A DNA stretch of 64,000 nucleotides from Lutibaculum sp963816555. GTDB lineage: Bacteria > Pseudomonadota > Alphaproteobacteria > Rhizobiales > Tepidamorphaceae. The notes beneath the pieces were generated by a model. That model was given only the letters and a program-made list of their open reading frames with translations. It searched no databases and was not told the DNA's origin. Position numbers and translations under genes: made by a program. Location: the NCBI GenBank assembly GCA_963816555.1, contig CAWFLD010000011.1, forward strand, positions 62,001 through 126,000, in the 5' to 3' direction. Every line of letters starts with the position of its first letter. Position 1 is the first letter of the stretch. Below, piece by piece: positions 8,597 through 18,800 of the stretch.

Positions 8597-9973
8597 ATGA
8601 TTCCAGAAGAGCACGACGACCGCCCCGAGACCGCGGAGGACATCGTCCGGTGGCTGCGGCAGCGCCACATCGACGAGGTCGAGTGCCTCGTGCCGGACAT
8701 GACCGGCATGATGCGCGGCAAGATCGTCCCGCGCGAGGACTTCATCCGCAACATGGAGAGCGGCCTCAAGCTGCCCGAGACGATCCTCATCCAGGCCGTC
8801 ACCGGCGACACGGTCTACGAAACGAAGGTCGCCGCCGAGATCGACCAGGACATCGTCACGATGCCGGACGTCTCGACCGTCCGCATCGTGCCCTGGTACG
8901 AGGAGCCGACGGCGCAGGTCATCTGCGACTGCGTCTACGACGACGGCACGCCCGTCGACTTCGCCCCCCGCTCGGTGCTGAAGAAGGTGCTCGCCGCCTA
9001 TGCCGAGCGCGGCCTCCGGCCGATCGTCGCCCCCGAGCTCGAGTATTACCTCGTCGAGAAGTCGGTCGATCCCGACACCCCGCTGACCACTCCCGTCGGC
9101 ATCTCGGGCCGCAAGGAGAGCGGCCGCCAGGCCTACGGCATCGAGGCGGCCAACGAGTTCGACCCCGTGGTCGAGGAGATCTACGAGTACTGCGAGGCGA
9201 CCCGCATCGACATCGGCACGATGGCGCACGAGGCGGGGCCGGCGCAGATCGAGATGAACTTCAAGCACGGCGACCCGCTCGAGCTCGCCGACCAGGTCTT
9301 CCTGTTCAAGCGCACCGTGCGCAAGGCCGCGCTGAAGCACGGCATGTACGCGACCTTCATGGCCCAGCCGCACGAGAACGAGCCGGGCTCGGCCATGCAC
9401 GTCCACCAGTCGATCGTCCGCACCGACGGCGGCGGCAACATCTTCGTCGACGACGCGGGCGCGGACGCGCCGGCGCTCCTGCACTACATCTCCGGGCTGC
9501 AGCGCTACGTCCCGTCGGCGATGCCGCTCTTCGCGCCGAACGTGAACTCCTACCGCCGCATCCGCCTCGAGAGCGACGCGCCGATCAACGTCCACTGGGG
9601 CAAGGACAACCGCACCTGCGGGCTGCGCGTGCCGGACTCGCCGCCCTCCGCACGGCGCGTCGAGAACCGGGTGCCGGGCGTCGACGCCAACCCCTACCTC
9701 GCCTTCGCCGCGACGCTCGCCTGCGGCCTGATCGGCCTGCACGAGGCCCGCGAGCCCCAGCCGGTCGTCACGATCGACGCCCACACCCTGCCCTTCGGCC
9801 TGCCCCGCCACCAGCACGACGCGCTGGAGCTCCTGCGCACCTGCCAGCCCCTGCGCAACACGCTCGGCAGCCGCTTCGTCGACGCCTTCCTCGAGGTGAA
9901 GCAGCTCGAATGGCAGCTCTACAACCGGGTCATCTCGAGCTGGGAACGGGAATATCTGCTGCTGAACGTGTGA
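8597..9973 (+). CDS. Glutamine synthetase family protein (gamma-glutamyl-amine ligase type)
   Basis: A 458-residue type I glutamine-synthetase fold. The N-terminal beta-grasp includes VECLVPDMTGMMRGKIVP. The catalytic barrel shows PELEYYLVEK (metal-binding Glu), EAGPAQIEMNFKHGDPLELAD, FMAQPHENEPGSAMHVHQS (the ammonium/nucleotide region with the conserved His), and APNVNSYRRI followed by NRTCGLRVP near the C-terminus. Lengths of ~450-460 and the DMTGxMRGK motif fit the PuuA/GlnT-like group that ligates glutamate to amines such as putrescine, rather than the nitrogen-regulated GlnA. No putrescine-catabolic partner genes are adjacent, so the amine substrate is inferred only as a class. The start at 8597 lies 75 bp after the upstream gene. 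Confidence 0.85.
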   Translation: MIPEEHDDRPETAEDIVRWLRQRHIDEVECLVPDMTGMMRGKIVPREDFIRNMESGLKLPETILIQAVTGDTVYETKVAAEIDQDIVTMPDVSTVRIVPWYEEPTAQVICDCVYDDGTPVDFAPRSVLKKVLAAYAERGLRPIVAPELEYYLVEKSVDPDTPLTTPVGISGRKESGRQAYGIEAANEFDPVVEEIYEYCEATRIDIGTMAHEAGPAQIEMNFKHGDPLELADQVFLFKRTVRKAALKHGMYATFMAQPHENEPGSAMHVHQSIVRTDGGGNIFVDDAGADAPALLHYISGLQRYVPSAMPLFAPNVNSYRRIRLESDAPINVHWGKDNRTCGLRVPDSPPSARRVENRVPGVDANPYLAFAATLACGLIGLHEAREPQPVVTIDAHTLPFGLPRHQHDALELLRTCQPLRNTLGSRFVDAFLEVKQLEWQLYNRVISSWEREYLLLNV

Positions 9974-10006
9974 GCGGCCGATGGCCGCTGGACCGGTGAC
10001 TGACCG

Positions 10007-10405
10007 ATGGGCGAAAGCCATTCTGCAACCGGCGAGACTCCCTCGCAGCTGATCGACGGCAGGATCCGCGAGCTCGGCGACTGGCGCGGCGCGACGCTGG
10101 CGAGGCTGCGAGAGCTGATCCGGGAGGCGGATCCCGATGTCGTCGAGGAGTGGAAGTGGCGCGGCGTGCCCGTGTGGTCGCACGACGGCATCATCTGCAC
10201 CGGCGAGACCTACAAGGCCGTCGTCAAGATGACCTTCGCCAGGGGCGCCTCGCTCGAGGACCCCGCGGGGCTGTTCAACGCGAGCCTCGAGGGCAACACG
10301 CGGCGCGCCATCGACATCCGCGAGGGCGAGACGATCGACGAGGAGGCGCTGAAGGCCCTCGTCCGCGATGCCGCCGCACTGAACCGGTCCCGCAAGCGCC
10401 GCTGA
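10007..10405 (+). CDS. DUF1801 (YdhG-like) domain protein
   Basis: A 132-residue protein with the DUF1801 signature: ARLRELIREADPDVVEEWKW, then GVPVWSHDGIICTGETYKAVVKMTF and GNTRRAIDIREGETIDEEAL. The fold is small and its function is unknown. The ATG at 10007 lies 34 bp after the glutamine-synthetase-family stop, so co-transcription is possible. A weak GAC-rich stretch replaces a clear ribosome-binding site. The following gene converges on it at 10436. Confidence 0.8.
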   Translation: MGESHSATGETPSQLIDGRIRELGDWRGATLARLRELIREADPDVVEEWKWRGVPVWSHDGIICTGETYKAVVKMTFARGASLEDPAGLFNASLEGNTRRAIDIREGETIDEEALKALVRDAAALNRSRKRR

Positions 10406-10435
10406 GCGCGCCGGGGCCGGCCGGTACCGGGCCGC

Positions 10436-11356
10436 CTACGCCGAACCCGGTCCCGTCCCCCGCGCATGAGGCCTCGGGGCGGGCCGCAGGGCGAGCACGG
10501 CGGCGAGGAAGATCAGGGCGAAGCCGACCGTGTCCGCCGGCGTCGGCCGCTCGCCGACGAGGACCACCGAGGAGACGACGCCGACGACCGGCACGAGGAG
10601 GCTGCCGAGCCCGGCCGTGCTGGCCGGCAGGCGCCCGACGAGGCGGAACCAGAGGAGATAGGCGACGGCGGTGCCCATCAGCGCGCTGTAGGCGAGCCCC
10701 GCCGCCGACAGGGCGCCGATGCCGGCCGCCGGATCGGCGCCATTTGCCAAAGCTCCGAGCGTCACCGCGGCGAAGCCGGCGGCGATCTGCCAGGCGGCGA
10801 TCGCCAGCGGGTGCCCCTGCACGTCGGCCCACTTGAGATAGACCGTTCCCGCCGCCCAGCTCACCGCTGCCCCCACCGCGAAGAGCGCGCCGGTCGGCAG
10901 CCCGTTCGCCACGAGCGGCCAGACGAGCACGGCGAGCCCCGCGACGCCGAGGAGAAGCGCGACGGCGCGCCGCGCCGTCAGCGTCTCGCCAAGAACGAGC
11001 CAGGCCAGGGCGGTCGCCCAGATCGGCATCGTGTAGGTGCAGATCGCGGTCCGGCTCGTCGAGGTCGCCACCAGCGCGAAGGCCGTGAGCATCCCGTAGC
11101 CGCCGGTCGCCAGGAGACCTGCGATCGCGAGATGGAGCCGCGGCCATCCCTTCCCGATCCTCAGGCTCGCGCCCGTCGCGCGCGCCGCCAGCATGAGCGC
11201 CGCGGCGCCGACGCCGAAGGTGATCGTCCGGAACGTCCACGGCGACAGGTCGTGCAGGGCGAACTTGCCGGCCGGCCAGTTCAGGCCCCAGACGAGGGCC
11301 ACGAGCACGAGCTGGCCCCGCGCGGCCAGGTCGCCGCGCCCCTCCCCGTCGCTCAT
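10436..11356 (-). CDS. DMT-superfamily (EamA) transporter
   Basis: A 306-residue membrane protein with ten predicted helices arranged as two EamA repeats. The first starts LVLVALVWGLNWPAGKFAL (the typical WGxNxxxxK motif) and the second is near LAIAAWQIAAGFAAVTLGAL. SRTAICTYTMPIWATALAWL is the characteristic end-of-helix segment with Thr-Met-Pro. Members export amino acids or metabolites across the inner membrane. The substrate cannot be assigned. It is expressed from its own promoter in the 258 bp upstream gap, convergent with the DUF1801 gene. Confidence 0.85.
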   Translation of the reverse strand: MSDGEGRGDLAARGQLVLVALVWGLNWPAGKFALHDLSPWTFRTITFGVGAAALMLAARATGASLRIGKGWPRLHLAIAGLLATGGYGMLTAFALVATSTSRTAICTYTMPIWATALAWLVLGETLTARRAVALLLGVAGLAVLVWPLVANGLPTGALFAVGAAVSWAAGTVYLKWADVQGHPLAIAAWQIAAGFAAVTLGALANGADPAAGIGALSAAGLAYSALMGTAVAYLLWFRLVGRLPASTAGLGSLLVPVVGVVSSVVLVGERPTPADTVGFALIFLAAVLALRPAPRPHARGTGPGSA

Positions 11357-11615
11357 CCGGTCACGCCGGCCAGGGGCAGCCGGCCGGCCGGTTCGTGGAC
11401 TCGCATCTCGCGGCCTTCCCCGTCACGCATTCCGACGCAAACGAGGGCGGACATGCTTCCCGGCATCCATGCCGGAAGCGCTGGCGCCGATAAACGTCCA
11501 GTTCCGGAAAAATCGGGGGACCAGCCCCGGTGCCGCCGATGCGCCGCGCCCGACCGTGCCGGGGCCGGCCCGGGCACGACGGGACGAGGGTCGAAGACGG
11601 GCCGAAGCCCGCCCC

Positions 11616-12647
11616 TCAGTTCACGCCGAGCTTCTTCTGCAGGCTCGTCGAGCTCGTCGTGTACTGGAAGACGAGCCGCTTGTCCGGATAGACGTAGCGG
11701 TGCGCCTGCTGGGCCATCAGCGCGACCTCGTGGAAGCCCGACAGGATCAGCTTGAGCTTTCCCGGGTACCAGTTGATGTCGCCGACGGCGAAGATGCCGG
11801 GCTCGCTCGTCTCGAACTTCGCGGTGTCGACGGGGATCAGGTTCTCGTGCAGCTCGAGCCCCCAGTCGGCGATCGGGCCGAGCTTCATCGTCAGGCCGAA
11901 GAACGGCATCAGCCGGTCGCACGGCACGACCGACTCCTCGTCGTCGCCGCCCTTGATCGTGACGTCCTTGAGCTCGCCGTTCGCGCCGTCGAGCTTCACG
12001 ACCTGGCCGATCTTGAGGTCGACCTTCCCCTCCTCCACGAGCTTGCGCATCTTGTTGACGCTGTCGGGGGCGGCGCGGAAATTGTCGCGCCGGTGCACGA
12101 GGGTCAGGCTCTTCGCCAGCGGCTGCAGGTTGAGCGTCCAGTCGAGCGCGGAATCGCCGCCGCCGACGATCACCAGGTCGAGGTCGCGGAAATCCTCCAT
12201 GCGGCGCACGGAATAGGCGACCGACTTGCCCTCGTAGGCCTCGATGCCCTCGATCGGCGGGCGCTTCGGCTGGAACGAGCCGCCGCCGGCCGCGATGACC
12301 ACGACCTTGCAGTCGATCCTCGTGCCCTGGTCGGTCTCGACGGTGAAGCGGTTCTCGTCGTGGCGGACGAGCCTCGTGACCATGTGGCCGTGGTGGAAGG
12401 TCGCGCCGAACGGCTCGATCTGCTCCATCAGCTTGTCGGTCAGGCCCTGGCCCGAGATCACCGGCCAGGCCGGGATGTCGTAGATCGGCTTCTCCGGATA
12501 GAGCTCGGCGCACTGCCCGCCCGGCCGGTCGAGAATGTCGATCAGGTGGCATTTCATGTCGAGCAGGCCGAGCTCGAACACGGCGAAAAGCCCGACGGGG
12601 CCGGCTCCGATGATCACGACATCGGTGGAAAGTGCAGCTTCGCTCAT
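11616..12647 (-). CDS. Ferredoxin--NADP(+) reductase (thioredoxin-reductase-like type)
   Basis: A 343-residue flavoprotein. It has an FAD Rossmann motif near the N-terminus (VVIIGAGPVGLFAVFELGL), an NADPH-binding motif (LVIVGGGDSALDWTLNL), and a C-terminal FAD-contact block (SEPGIFAVGDINWYPGKL) with the extra tail QYTTSSTSLQKKLGV that distinguishes the YumC-type ferredoxin reductases from thioredoxin reductase. The redox CxxC of thioredoxin reductase is absent, which supports ferredoxin as partner. It lies 7 bp downstream of the DUF934 gene at the end of the sulfate-assimilation run. A likely role is reducing the ferredoxin that serves the CysI sulfite reductase. Two 2Fe-2S ferredoxin genes lie 5 kb upstream. 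Confidence 0.85.
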   Translation of the reverse strand: MSEAALSTDVVIIGAGPVGLFAVFELGLLDMKCHLIDILDRPGGQCAELYPEKPIYDIPAWPVISGQGLTDKLMEQIEPFGATFHHGHMVTRLVRHDENRFTVETDQGTRIDCKVVVIAAGGGSFQPKRPPIEGIEAYEGKSVAYSVRRMEDFRDLDLVIVGGGDSALDWTLNLQPLAKSLTLVHRRDNFRAAPDSVNKMRKLVEEGKVDLKIGQVVKLDGANGELKDVTIKGGDDEESVVPCDRLMPFFGLTMKLGPIADWGLELHENLIPVDTAKFETSEPGIFAVGDINWYPGKLKLILSGFHEVALMAQQAHRYVYPDKRLVFQYTTSSTSLQKKLGVN

Positions 12648-12654
12648 AATCTCG

Positions 12655-13173
12655 TCAGTCTACCGTTTGTTCTGTCCGGCGGCGCAGCCAGGGCCGAGGC
12701 CCCACCCGCGTCTCGCCGCGTTCGCCGACAGGCTGGAGGTAGAGGGGCACCTCGGGCAACCGCCCCTCCGCAAGGGCCCTCAGGGTCGGCTCATGACTTA
12801 CGACGAACGTGTCGAAGCCGCAACGCAGCATGAAGGGGATCTGGTCGAGCAAAATGTCGCCCCGGGCGCGGATCTCGCCCTCGAAGCCGTAGCGCTCGCG
12901 CAGGAGACGGGCGGCGGAATAGGAGCGCCCGTCGGTGAAGGCGGGAAAGGGCAGCGACACGAGAGCGAGCCGCGGCAGGTGGTCGACGATGTCCTCGACC
13001 GGCTCGCCGGGCTCGAGCGCGACGCCGAGATCGAGCGCATTCGTCTCGCGCGCCTCCTCGAGCCGCGCCGACGAGACGACCACGGCGCCCTCCGCCGGCA
13101 GCGCCTCGCCGTCCGGCACCGATTGCCAGCCGTCCTCGACGAATCCCTCGCGGGTCCACAGGCGCTCGCTCAT
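12655..13173 (-). CDS. DUF934 protein linked to sulfite reduction
   Basis: A 172-residue protein of the DUF934 family. The markers LERARETNALDLGVALEPGE-like block, LPRLALVSLPFPAFTDGRSY and LLRERYGFEGEIRARGDIL are all visible; FTDGRSYSAARLLRER is the strongest. DUF934 genes sit next to cysH and cysI throughout alpha- and betaproteobacteria. An electron-transfer or accessory role in sulfite reduction has been proposed but the mechanism is unknown. The start overlaps the stop of cysH (ATGA), showing coupling. No cysteine cluster is present, so it is unlikely to be an iron-sulfur carrier itself. Confidence 0.85.
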   Translation of the reverse strand: MSERLWTREGFVEDGWQSVPDGEALPAEGAVVVSSARLEEARETNALDLGVALEPGEPVEDIVDHLPRLALVSLPFPAFTDGRSYSAARLLRERYGFEGEIRARGDILLDQIPFMLRCGFDTFVVSHEPTLRALAEGRLPEVPLYLQPVGERGETRVGPRPWLRRRTEQTVD

Positions 13174-13932
13174 GCCGGCCGGCTCCCCTCGATGACGCGG
13201 ACGAACTGGCCGTTGTGCGTCAGGTGGATGCCGCACTCCGTCTTGTCGGATCCGCGCCAGCGGCCGGCGCGGTCGTCCTCGCCCGCCGCGACCGGGCTCG
13301 TGCACGGACGGCAGCCGATCGAGCGGTAGCCCTGGCCGACGAGCGGATGGACGGGCAATTCGTGCAGCACCATGTAGGCGCGCGTCTCGGACGGGGCCCA
13401 GTCGGCCAGCGGGTTGACCTTGAGCCGGCCGTGCTCGTCCTCGACCGTCGCCATCGCCTGCCGCGTCTGGCTCTGGTGGCGCTTGCGGCCGGTCAGCCAG
13501 ACGTCGAAGCCCGACAGCGCCTCCTCGAGCGGCACCGTCTTGCGCAGGTGGCAGCACAGATCGGCGTCGCGGGCGTTGAGGCCGCCGTCGGGATCGAAGG
13601 CTGAAAGCTGCGCCGGGTCCGGCCGGGTCGAGCGCACGTCGGTCAGGCCGAGCGCCGTCACCAGCGTGTCGCGGTAGGCAAGCGTCTCGTCGAAATGCTT
13701 GCCGGTGTCGAGGAAGATCACCGGGGTCGCCGGATCGACCTGTGCCACGAGGTGCAGAAGCACCGCCGATTCGGCCCCGAAGGAGGCGACGACCGCCGTG
13801 CGGCCCGGCGCGAGGTCGCCCAGCACGTAGCGCAGCACGTCCCTCGCCGGCTCGCCGGCGAGCAGCCGGTCGAGCACGGAGGCGGGCGGCAGGCCGCGGG
13901 CGGGCGCCGCGGCGCCGTGGAGTTGCAGTGCC

Positions 13933-13943
<11 letters not shown>
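13170..13943 (-). CDS. cysH: Assimilatory adenylyl-sulfate (APS) reductase
   Basis: A 257-residue enzyme of the PAPS/APS reductase family. The N-terminal P-loop-like pyrophosphatase motif is VVASFGAESAVLLHL, with FLDTGKHFDETL after it. Cysteines at 130-131 (CC) and 211/214 (CRPC) form the [4Fe-4S] site that marks the APS-using, plant-like bacterial enzymes rather than the iron-free PAPS enzymes. The catalytic cysteine lies in the C-terminal GSDKTECGIH (C237). It reduces activated sulfate to sulfite, which CysI takes on. Its start overlaps the end of cysI by 11 bp and its stop overlaps the DUF934 start. Confidence 0.93.
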
Positions 13944-15588
<1,645 letters not shown>

Positions 15589-15605
15589 CTCTGGACAAGC
15601 GTCCC

Positions 15606-15905
15606 TTACGCTGCGCTTCTCGAATGTCCGGTGGTCGGGCCGGTGTGGCGGATGCGCTCGCGCAGCCGCGCCGGCTGCACGCCCTCCCCGGTTTCCTCGA
15701 CCTCGATCAGGTACGGCTCGACGACGAGCCGCGCCGCGACCGCCCTCTCGCCCTCGGCCTCGGCGTCCGCCGCGTCCTCGGCGCCGCGGATCACGCGGGC
15801 CTCGTCGAACTCGAGCGTCCAGCCCTCGGCGCCCAGGTAGATCACGCGCCCGTCCGCCAGCCGGTTCGCGGACAGCACCATCTGTTCGGCAAGCTTCTTC
15901 GCCAT
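15606..15905 (-). CDS. DUF2849 protein
   Basis: A 99-residue protein starting MAKKLAEQMVLSANRLADGRVIYL and carrying GWTLEFDEARV and VVEPYLIEVE, which are the DUF2849 hallmarks. The family occurs almost only between cysG and cysI in alphaproteobacteria, so a role in sulfite reduction or siroheme delivery is inferred from position alone. It begins 11 bp after cysG and stops 17 bp before cysI. No metal- or flavin-binding motif is visible. Confidence 0.85.
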   Translation of the reverse strand: MAKKLAEQMVLSANRLADGRVIYLGAEGWTLEFDEARVIRGAEDAADAEAEGERAVAARLVVEPYLIEVEETGEGVQPARLRERIRHTGPTTGHSRSAA

Positions 15906-15916
15906 CGTCTCGCTCC

Positions 15917-17332
15917 TCACGCGGCCAGCGCGGCGGCGTCCTCGAAGGCGATGGCCTCCGACCATTCGCCCTCGGCCACCGCCCGGCCGACGAAAATCAC
16001 CACGGGGCCGTCGACCTTCATGCGCGAAAGCCGCGGCAGCTCGTCCAGCCGGCCGAAGAACCGGCGGCCGTCGGCGCGCCCGACATTCTCCACCGCGCCG
16101 ACCGGGGTGTCCGCGGCGAGGCCTGCCGCCATCAGCGAGGAGGCCACCTCGTCCGCCACGGACCGCGCCATGTAGAGCGTCAGCGTCGCGTCCGTGCGGG
16201 CGACGTTCGCCCACTCGACACCCGATTCGCCGCGCGCGGCATGGCCCGTCGCGAACACAAGCGAAGACGCGTGACGGCGGTGTGTCAGCGGGATCGCCGC
16301 CTCGGCCGCCGCGCCGAGCGCGGCCGTGATGCCCGGCACGATCGAGAAGGCGACGCCGGCCTCGCGCAGCGCGGCGATCTCCTCGCCGGCGCGGCCGTAG
16401 ATCATCGGGTCGCCCGACTTCAGCCGGACGACGCTGTTGCCCGCCTTCGCCTCGGCCACGAGGATCGCGTTGATCTCGTCCTGGCCGTGCGAGTGGCGGC
16501 CCTTGCGCTTGCCGACATGGATGCGGCGGGCGTCGCGCCGGCCGACCTCGAGCACGCCCGCGTCGACGAGGTCGTCGAACACGATGACGTCGGCTTCCGA
16601 CAGGACGCGCCGGCCACGCATCGTCAGCAGGTCCGCCGCGCCGGGGCCGGCGCCGACGAGCCAGACGTGGCCGTCGCCAGCCGCCTCCGAGCGCGCCGTC
16701 TCGAGCTTGCGCATGACGCGCCGCTGCGCCGCCGCCTGGTCGCGGGCGGCCTCGGCGGCCAGCGCCTCGTCGGAGAAGTAGTCGCGCCAGAAGGCGAGCC
16801 GCCGCCTGCCGGGCGGCAGGAGCGCCGCCACGCGGTCGCGGAACGAGCCCGCGAGCGCCACCAGGGCGCCGAGCCCCTGCGGCAACATGTCCTCGATCCG
16901 GTTGCGGATGATGCCGGCGAGGACCGGCCCGTCGCCCTCCGTGGAGATCGCCACGGTGAGCGGCGCGCGGTCGACGATCGCCGGGGTGAGCACGTCGCAC
17001 AAGTCCGGGCGGTCGACGACGTTGAGCGTCACCTTCGCCTGGCGCGCGAGCGCCGCGAGGCGCCGGTCCTCGGCCTCGTCGCCGGTGCCGACGAAGGCCA
17101 GCGCGGCGCCGTCGAAATCGGCCGCCTCCGGCCACCGCCGGATGACGTCCCAGCCCTCGCGGCCCGCGAGATCGGCGACCTCCGCCTCGATTTCGGGCGC
17201 ATAGACCATGACGCGCGCCCGCGTCTTGGCGAGAAGCCGAAGCTTGCCGCCGGCTTCCCCGCCGCCGCCCGCCACCACGACGCGGCGGCCGTCGACGACG
17301 GCAGAAACCGGGAATGTCCTGAGCTTGCCCAT
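15917..17332 (-). CDS. cysG: Siroheme synthase (dehydrogenase/ferrochelatase plus uroporphyrinogen-III methyltransferase)
   Basis: A 471-residue two-part enzyme. Residues 1-150 are the precorrin-2 dehydrogenase/ferrochelatase domain with the NAD motif VVVAGGGGEAGGK, and a dimerisation segment follows. From about residue 210 comes the SAM-dependent methyltransferase domain, with VWLVGAGPGAADLLTMRG, VRLKSGDPMIYGRAGEE and VPGITAALGAAA. It makes siroheme for CysI and heads the cluster. The ATG at 17332 begins the usual MGKLRTFPV sequence. The longer open frame to 17389 has no ribosome-binding site. Confidence 0.93.
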   Translation of the reverse strand: MGKLRTFPVSAVVDGRRVVVAGGGGEAGGKLRLLAKTRARVMVYAPEIEAEVADLAGREGWDVIRRWPEAADFDGAALAFVGTGDEAEDRRLAALARQAKVTLNVVDRPDLCDVLTPAIVDRAPLTVAISTEGDGPVLAGIIRNRIEDMLPQGLGALVALAGSFRDRVAALLPPGRRRLAFWRDYFSDEALAAEAARDQAAAQRRVMRKLETARSEAAGDGHVWLVGAGPGAADLLTMRGRRVLSEADVIVFDDLVDAGVLEVGRRDARRIHVGKRKGRHSHGQDEINAILVAEAKAGNSVVRLKSGDPMIYGRAGEEIAALREAGVAFSIVPGITAALGAAAEAAIPLTHRRHASSLVFATGHAARGESGVEWANVARTDATLTLYMARSVADEVASSLMAAGLAADTPVGAVENVGRADGRRFFGRLDELPRLSRMKVDGPVVIFVGRAVAEGEWSEAIAFEDAAALAA

Positions 17333-17511
17333 GCCGGATCCTTGAACTGACCTGGCCGGGAATATCGCGCGGCGCCGCGGCAAAGCCAACGGGGTCCGAG
17401 CGAATAAACAAGCAAATTCAGTAAGTTAGTGAGATTTGGAAGCTGGTGCCCCGAACGCGGGGCGGCGGAGAATGGCGTTCCGCGGGAGGCGGCGGGGCAG
17501 CAACGCGGCGC

Positions 17512-17844
17512 TCAGGCCGCCGCCGCCTCCGCCTCGTCCTCGCGCACCAGATGCACGCGCAGCCCGTCGAGCTTCTCCGACATCAGGATCTGGCAGGACA
17601 GCCGGGTGCAGGAATCGACGTCCGGCAGGGTGTCGAGCATGTCGAGCTCCTCGTCGGTCGGCTCGACGAGGAAATCCTTCCACTCCGGCTCGACCTTGAC
17701 GAGGCATGTGCCGCAGGCGGCGGCGCCGCCGCACTCGGCCTTCATGGGAAGGCCCCAGTCGCGGATGATCTCCATCACCCGCCAGCCCTCGAGGGCCTCG
17801 AGAGGGTGCTCGCGCCCCTCGGTGTCGATGACGACGATGTGCAT
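17512..17844 (-). CDS. 2Fe-2S ferredoxin
   Basis: A 110-residue adrenodoxin-type ferredoxin. The cluster cysteines C38, C44, C47 and C84 follow the C-X5-C-X2-C-Xn-C pattern (AECGGAAACGTC and RLSCQI). The acidic stretch EPTDEELDMLDTLPDVDS is the usual partner-binding surface, and the tail is Glu/Ala-rich. It lies just upstream of cysG on the same strand and just downstream of a second ferredoxin of the same type, about 43% similar by eye. Either could carry electrons from the ferredoxin-NADP reductase to CysI. Steroid/terpene P450 systems are an alternative, but no P450 is present. Confidence 0.88.
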   Translation of the reverse strand: MHIVVIDTEGREHPLEALEGWRVMEIIRDWGLPMKAECGGAAACGTCLVKVEPEWKDFLVEPTDEELDMLDTLPDVDSCTRLSCQILMSEKLDGLRVHLVREDEAEAAAA

Positions 17845-17958
17845 TGTCAGTCTCCCGTCTCCTTGAAGGGGTCAGCTCAAGGACCGACGGGACGAACAAG
17901 CGCGCAGTACGTAGCGCCGGCGCAAGTCCGGATCAACCCGTACCCCGCCGGCGCCGGC

Positions 17959-18279
17959 TCAGCCCTGCCGCTCGGGAACCCGCACGGTCAGGCCGTCGAG
18001 CTCGTCGCTGACCTTGATCTGGCAGGACAGGCGGCTGTTCGGCTTCACCTCGAAGGCGAAGTCCAGCATGTCCTCCTCCATCTCGGAGGCCTCGCCCGTC
18101 TTGTCGCGCCAGTCCTCCTCCACGTAGACGTGGCAGGTGGCGCAGGCGAGCGCGCCGCCGCACTCGGCCTCGATCCCCGGCACCATGTTGCGGATCGCCG
18201 CCTCCATGACCGTCGAGCCCGTCTCCGCCTCGACCTCGTGGACCTCGCCATTGTGTTCGATGAACACGATCTTCGGCAT
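17959..18279 (-). CDS. 2Fe-2S ferredoxin (second copy)
   Basis: A 106-residue adrenodoxin-like ferredoxin starting MPKIVFIEHNGEVHEVEAE. Cluster ligands are C40, C46, C49 (AECGGALACATC) and C86 (RLSCQI). It ends on the family-typical DGLTVRVPERQG. It matches the housekeeping FdxB/FdVI-type ferredoxin of alphaproteobacteria more closely than the downstream copy does. The two genes are 114 bp apart on the same strand and may be an old duplication. The transcription unit begins after a strong hairpin at 18336-18363 that should end the HPt transcript. Confidence 0.88.
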   Translation of the reverse strand: MPKIVFIEHNGEVHEVEAETGSTVMEAAIRNMVPGIEAECGGALACATCHVYVEEDWRDKTGEASEMEEDMLDFAFEVKPNSRLSCQIKVSDELDGLTVRVPERQG

Positions 18280-18335
18280 TCGCCCTGCTCCGCGCCTCTG
18301 AAAGATATGGGTTTCGGCGGACCCTATAGGCGAAG

Positions 18336-18363
18336 AGCCCGGAACGCGAAAGTGTTCCGGGCT
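18336..18363 (-). terminator. Perfect 10-bp inverted repeat, terminator of the HPt gene
   Basis: AGCCCGGAAC (18336-18345) and GTTCCGGGCT (18354-18363) are perfect complements around an 8-base loop. The repeat begins 15 bp past the stop of the HPt gene on the minus strand. Read on that strand the stem is followed by CTCTTCGCC, a short pyrimidine-rich run. It sits between the HPt and ferredoxin genes and most likely ends the HPt transcript. Confidence 0.6.
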
Positions 18364-18377
18364 GCGGCGGGGCTTCC

Positions 18378-18767
18378 TCAGTGCTCGGTGTACAGCCGGC
18401 CGACGAACGAGCCGACGTCCTCGAGCTCGCTCTCGAGGTCGCTGAGCAGGCTGCGGACGCCGCGGCCGCTGCCGCCCCGGCCCATCTGCTCGAGCTGCTC
18501 GGCGAGCTCCGCCACGCCCCAGGCGCCGACCGCGGCGGCCGACCCCTTGAGGGTGTGCGCCGCGTCGACCCGGTCGCGGCCCGCCGACATCCTCAGCCGG
18601 TCGAGATAGAGCGCCGCCTGGATCACGAAGAGCTGCAGCGCCTCGCGCTCGACCTGGGGGTCCCCCGCGGTCTGCCGCGCGAGGTGGTCGAGGTCGACCG
18701 GGCGCTTCAAGTTGACCCGCGGCGGCCGCGCCACCGCGCCCCATCCGATCGGGCTCGATTGTGCCAT
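18378..18767 (-). CDS. HPt (histidine phosphotransfer) domain protein
   Basis: A 129-residue protein made of one four-helix HPt domain. The phosphorylatable histidine is H71 in DAAHTLKGSAAAVGAWGVAE. It has no kinase or receiver domain, so it should act as a shuttle in a phosphorelay. The start is uncertain: ATG 18767 (MAQSSPIGWG, after GGACGTGAAG) or ATG/GTG at 18797-18800. It faces the GPR-like gene across a 347 bp region holding a CtrA-type site, and the hairpin at 18336-18363 closes its transcript. Its kinase and receiver partners are not in the window. It is not ChpT, which is larger and dimeric. Confidence 0.8.
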   Translation of the reverse strand: MAQSSPIGWGAVARPPRVNLKRPVDLDHLARQTAGDPQVEREALQLFVIQAALYLDRLRMSAGRDRVDAAHTLKGSAAAVGAWGVAELAEQLEQMGRGGSGRGVRSLLSDLESELEDVGSFVGRLYTEH

Positions 18768-18800
18768 CGCTTCACGTCCCCGCTGCTCCCACGCCATCAC

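Noticed and set aside
11555..11578. Near-palindrome CGTGCCGGGGCC... downstream of the ferredoxin reductase gene
   Set aside because: Contains mismatches and has no T-tract; typical of chance GC-rich pairing.
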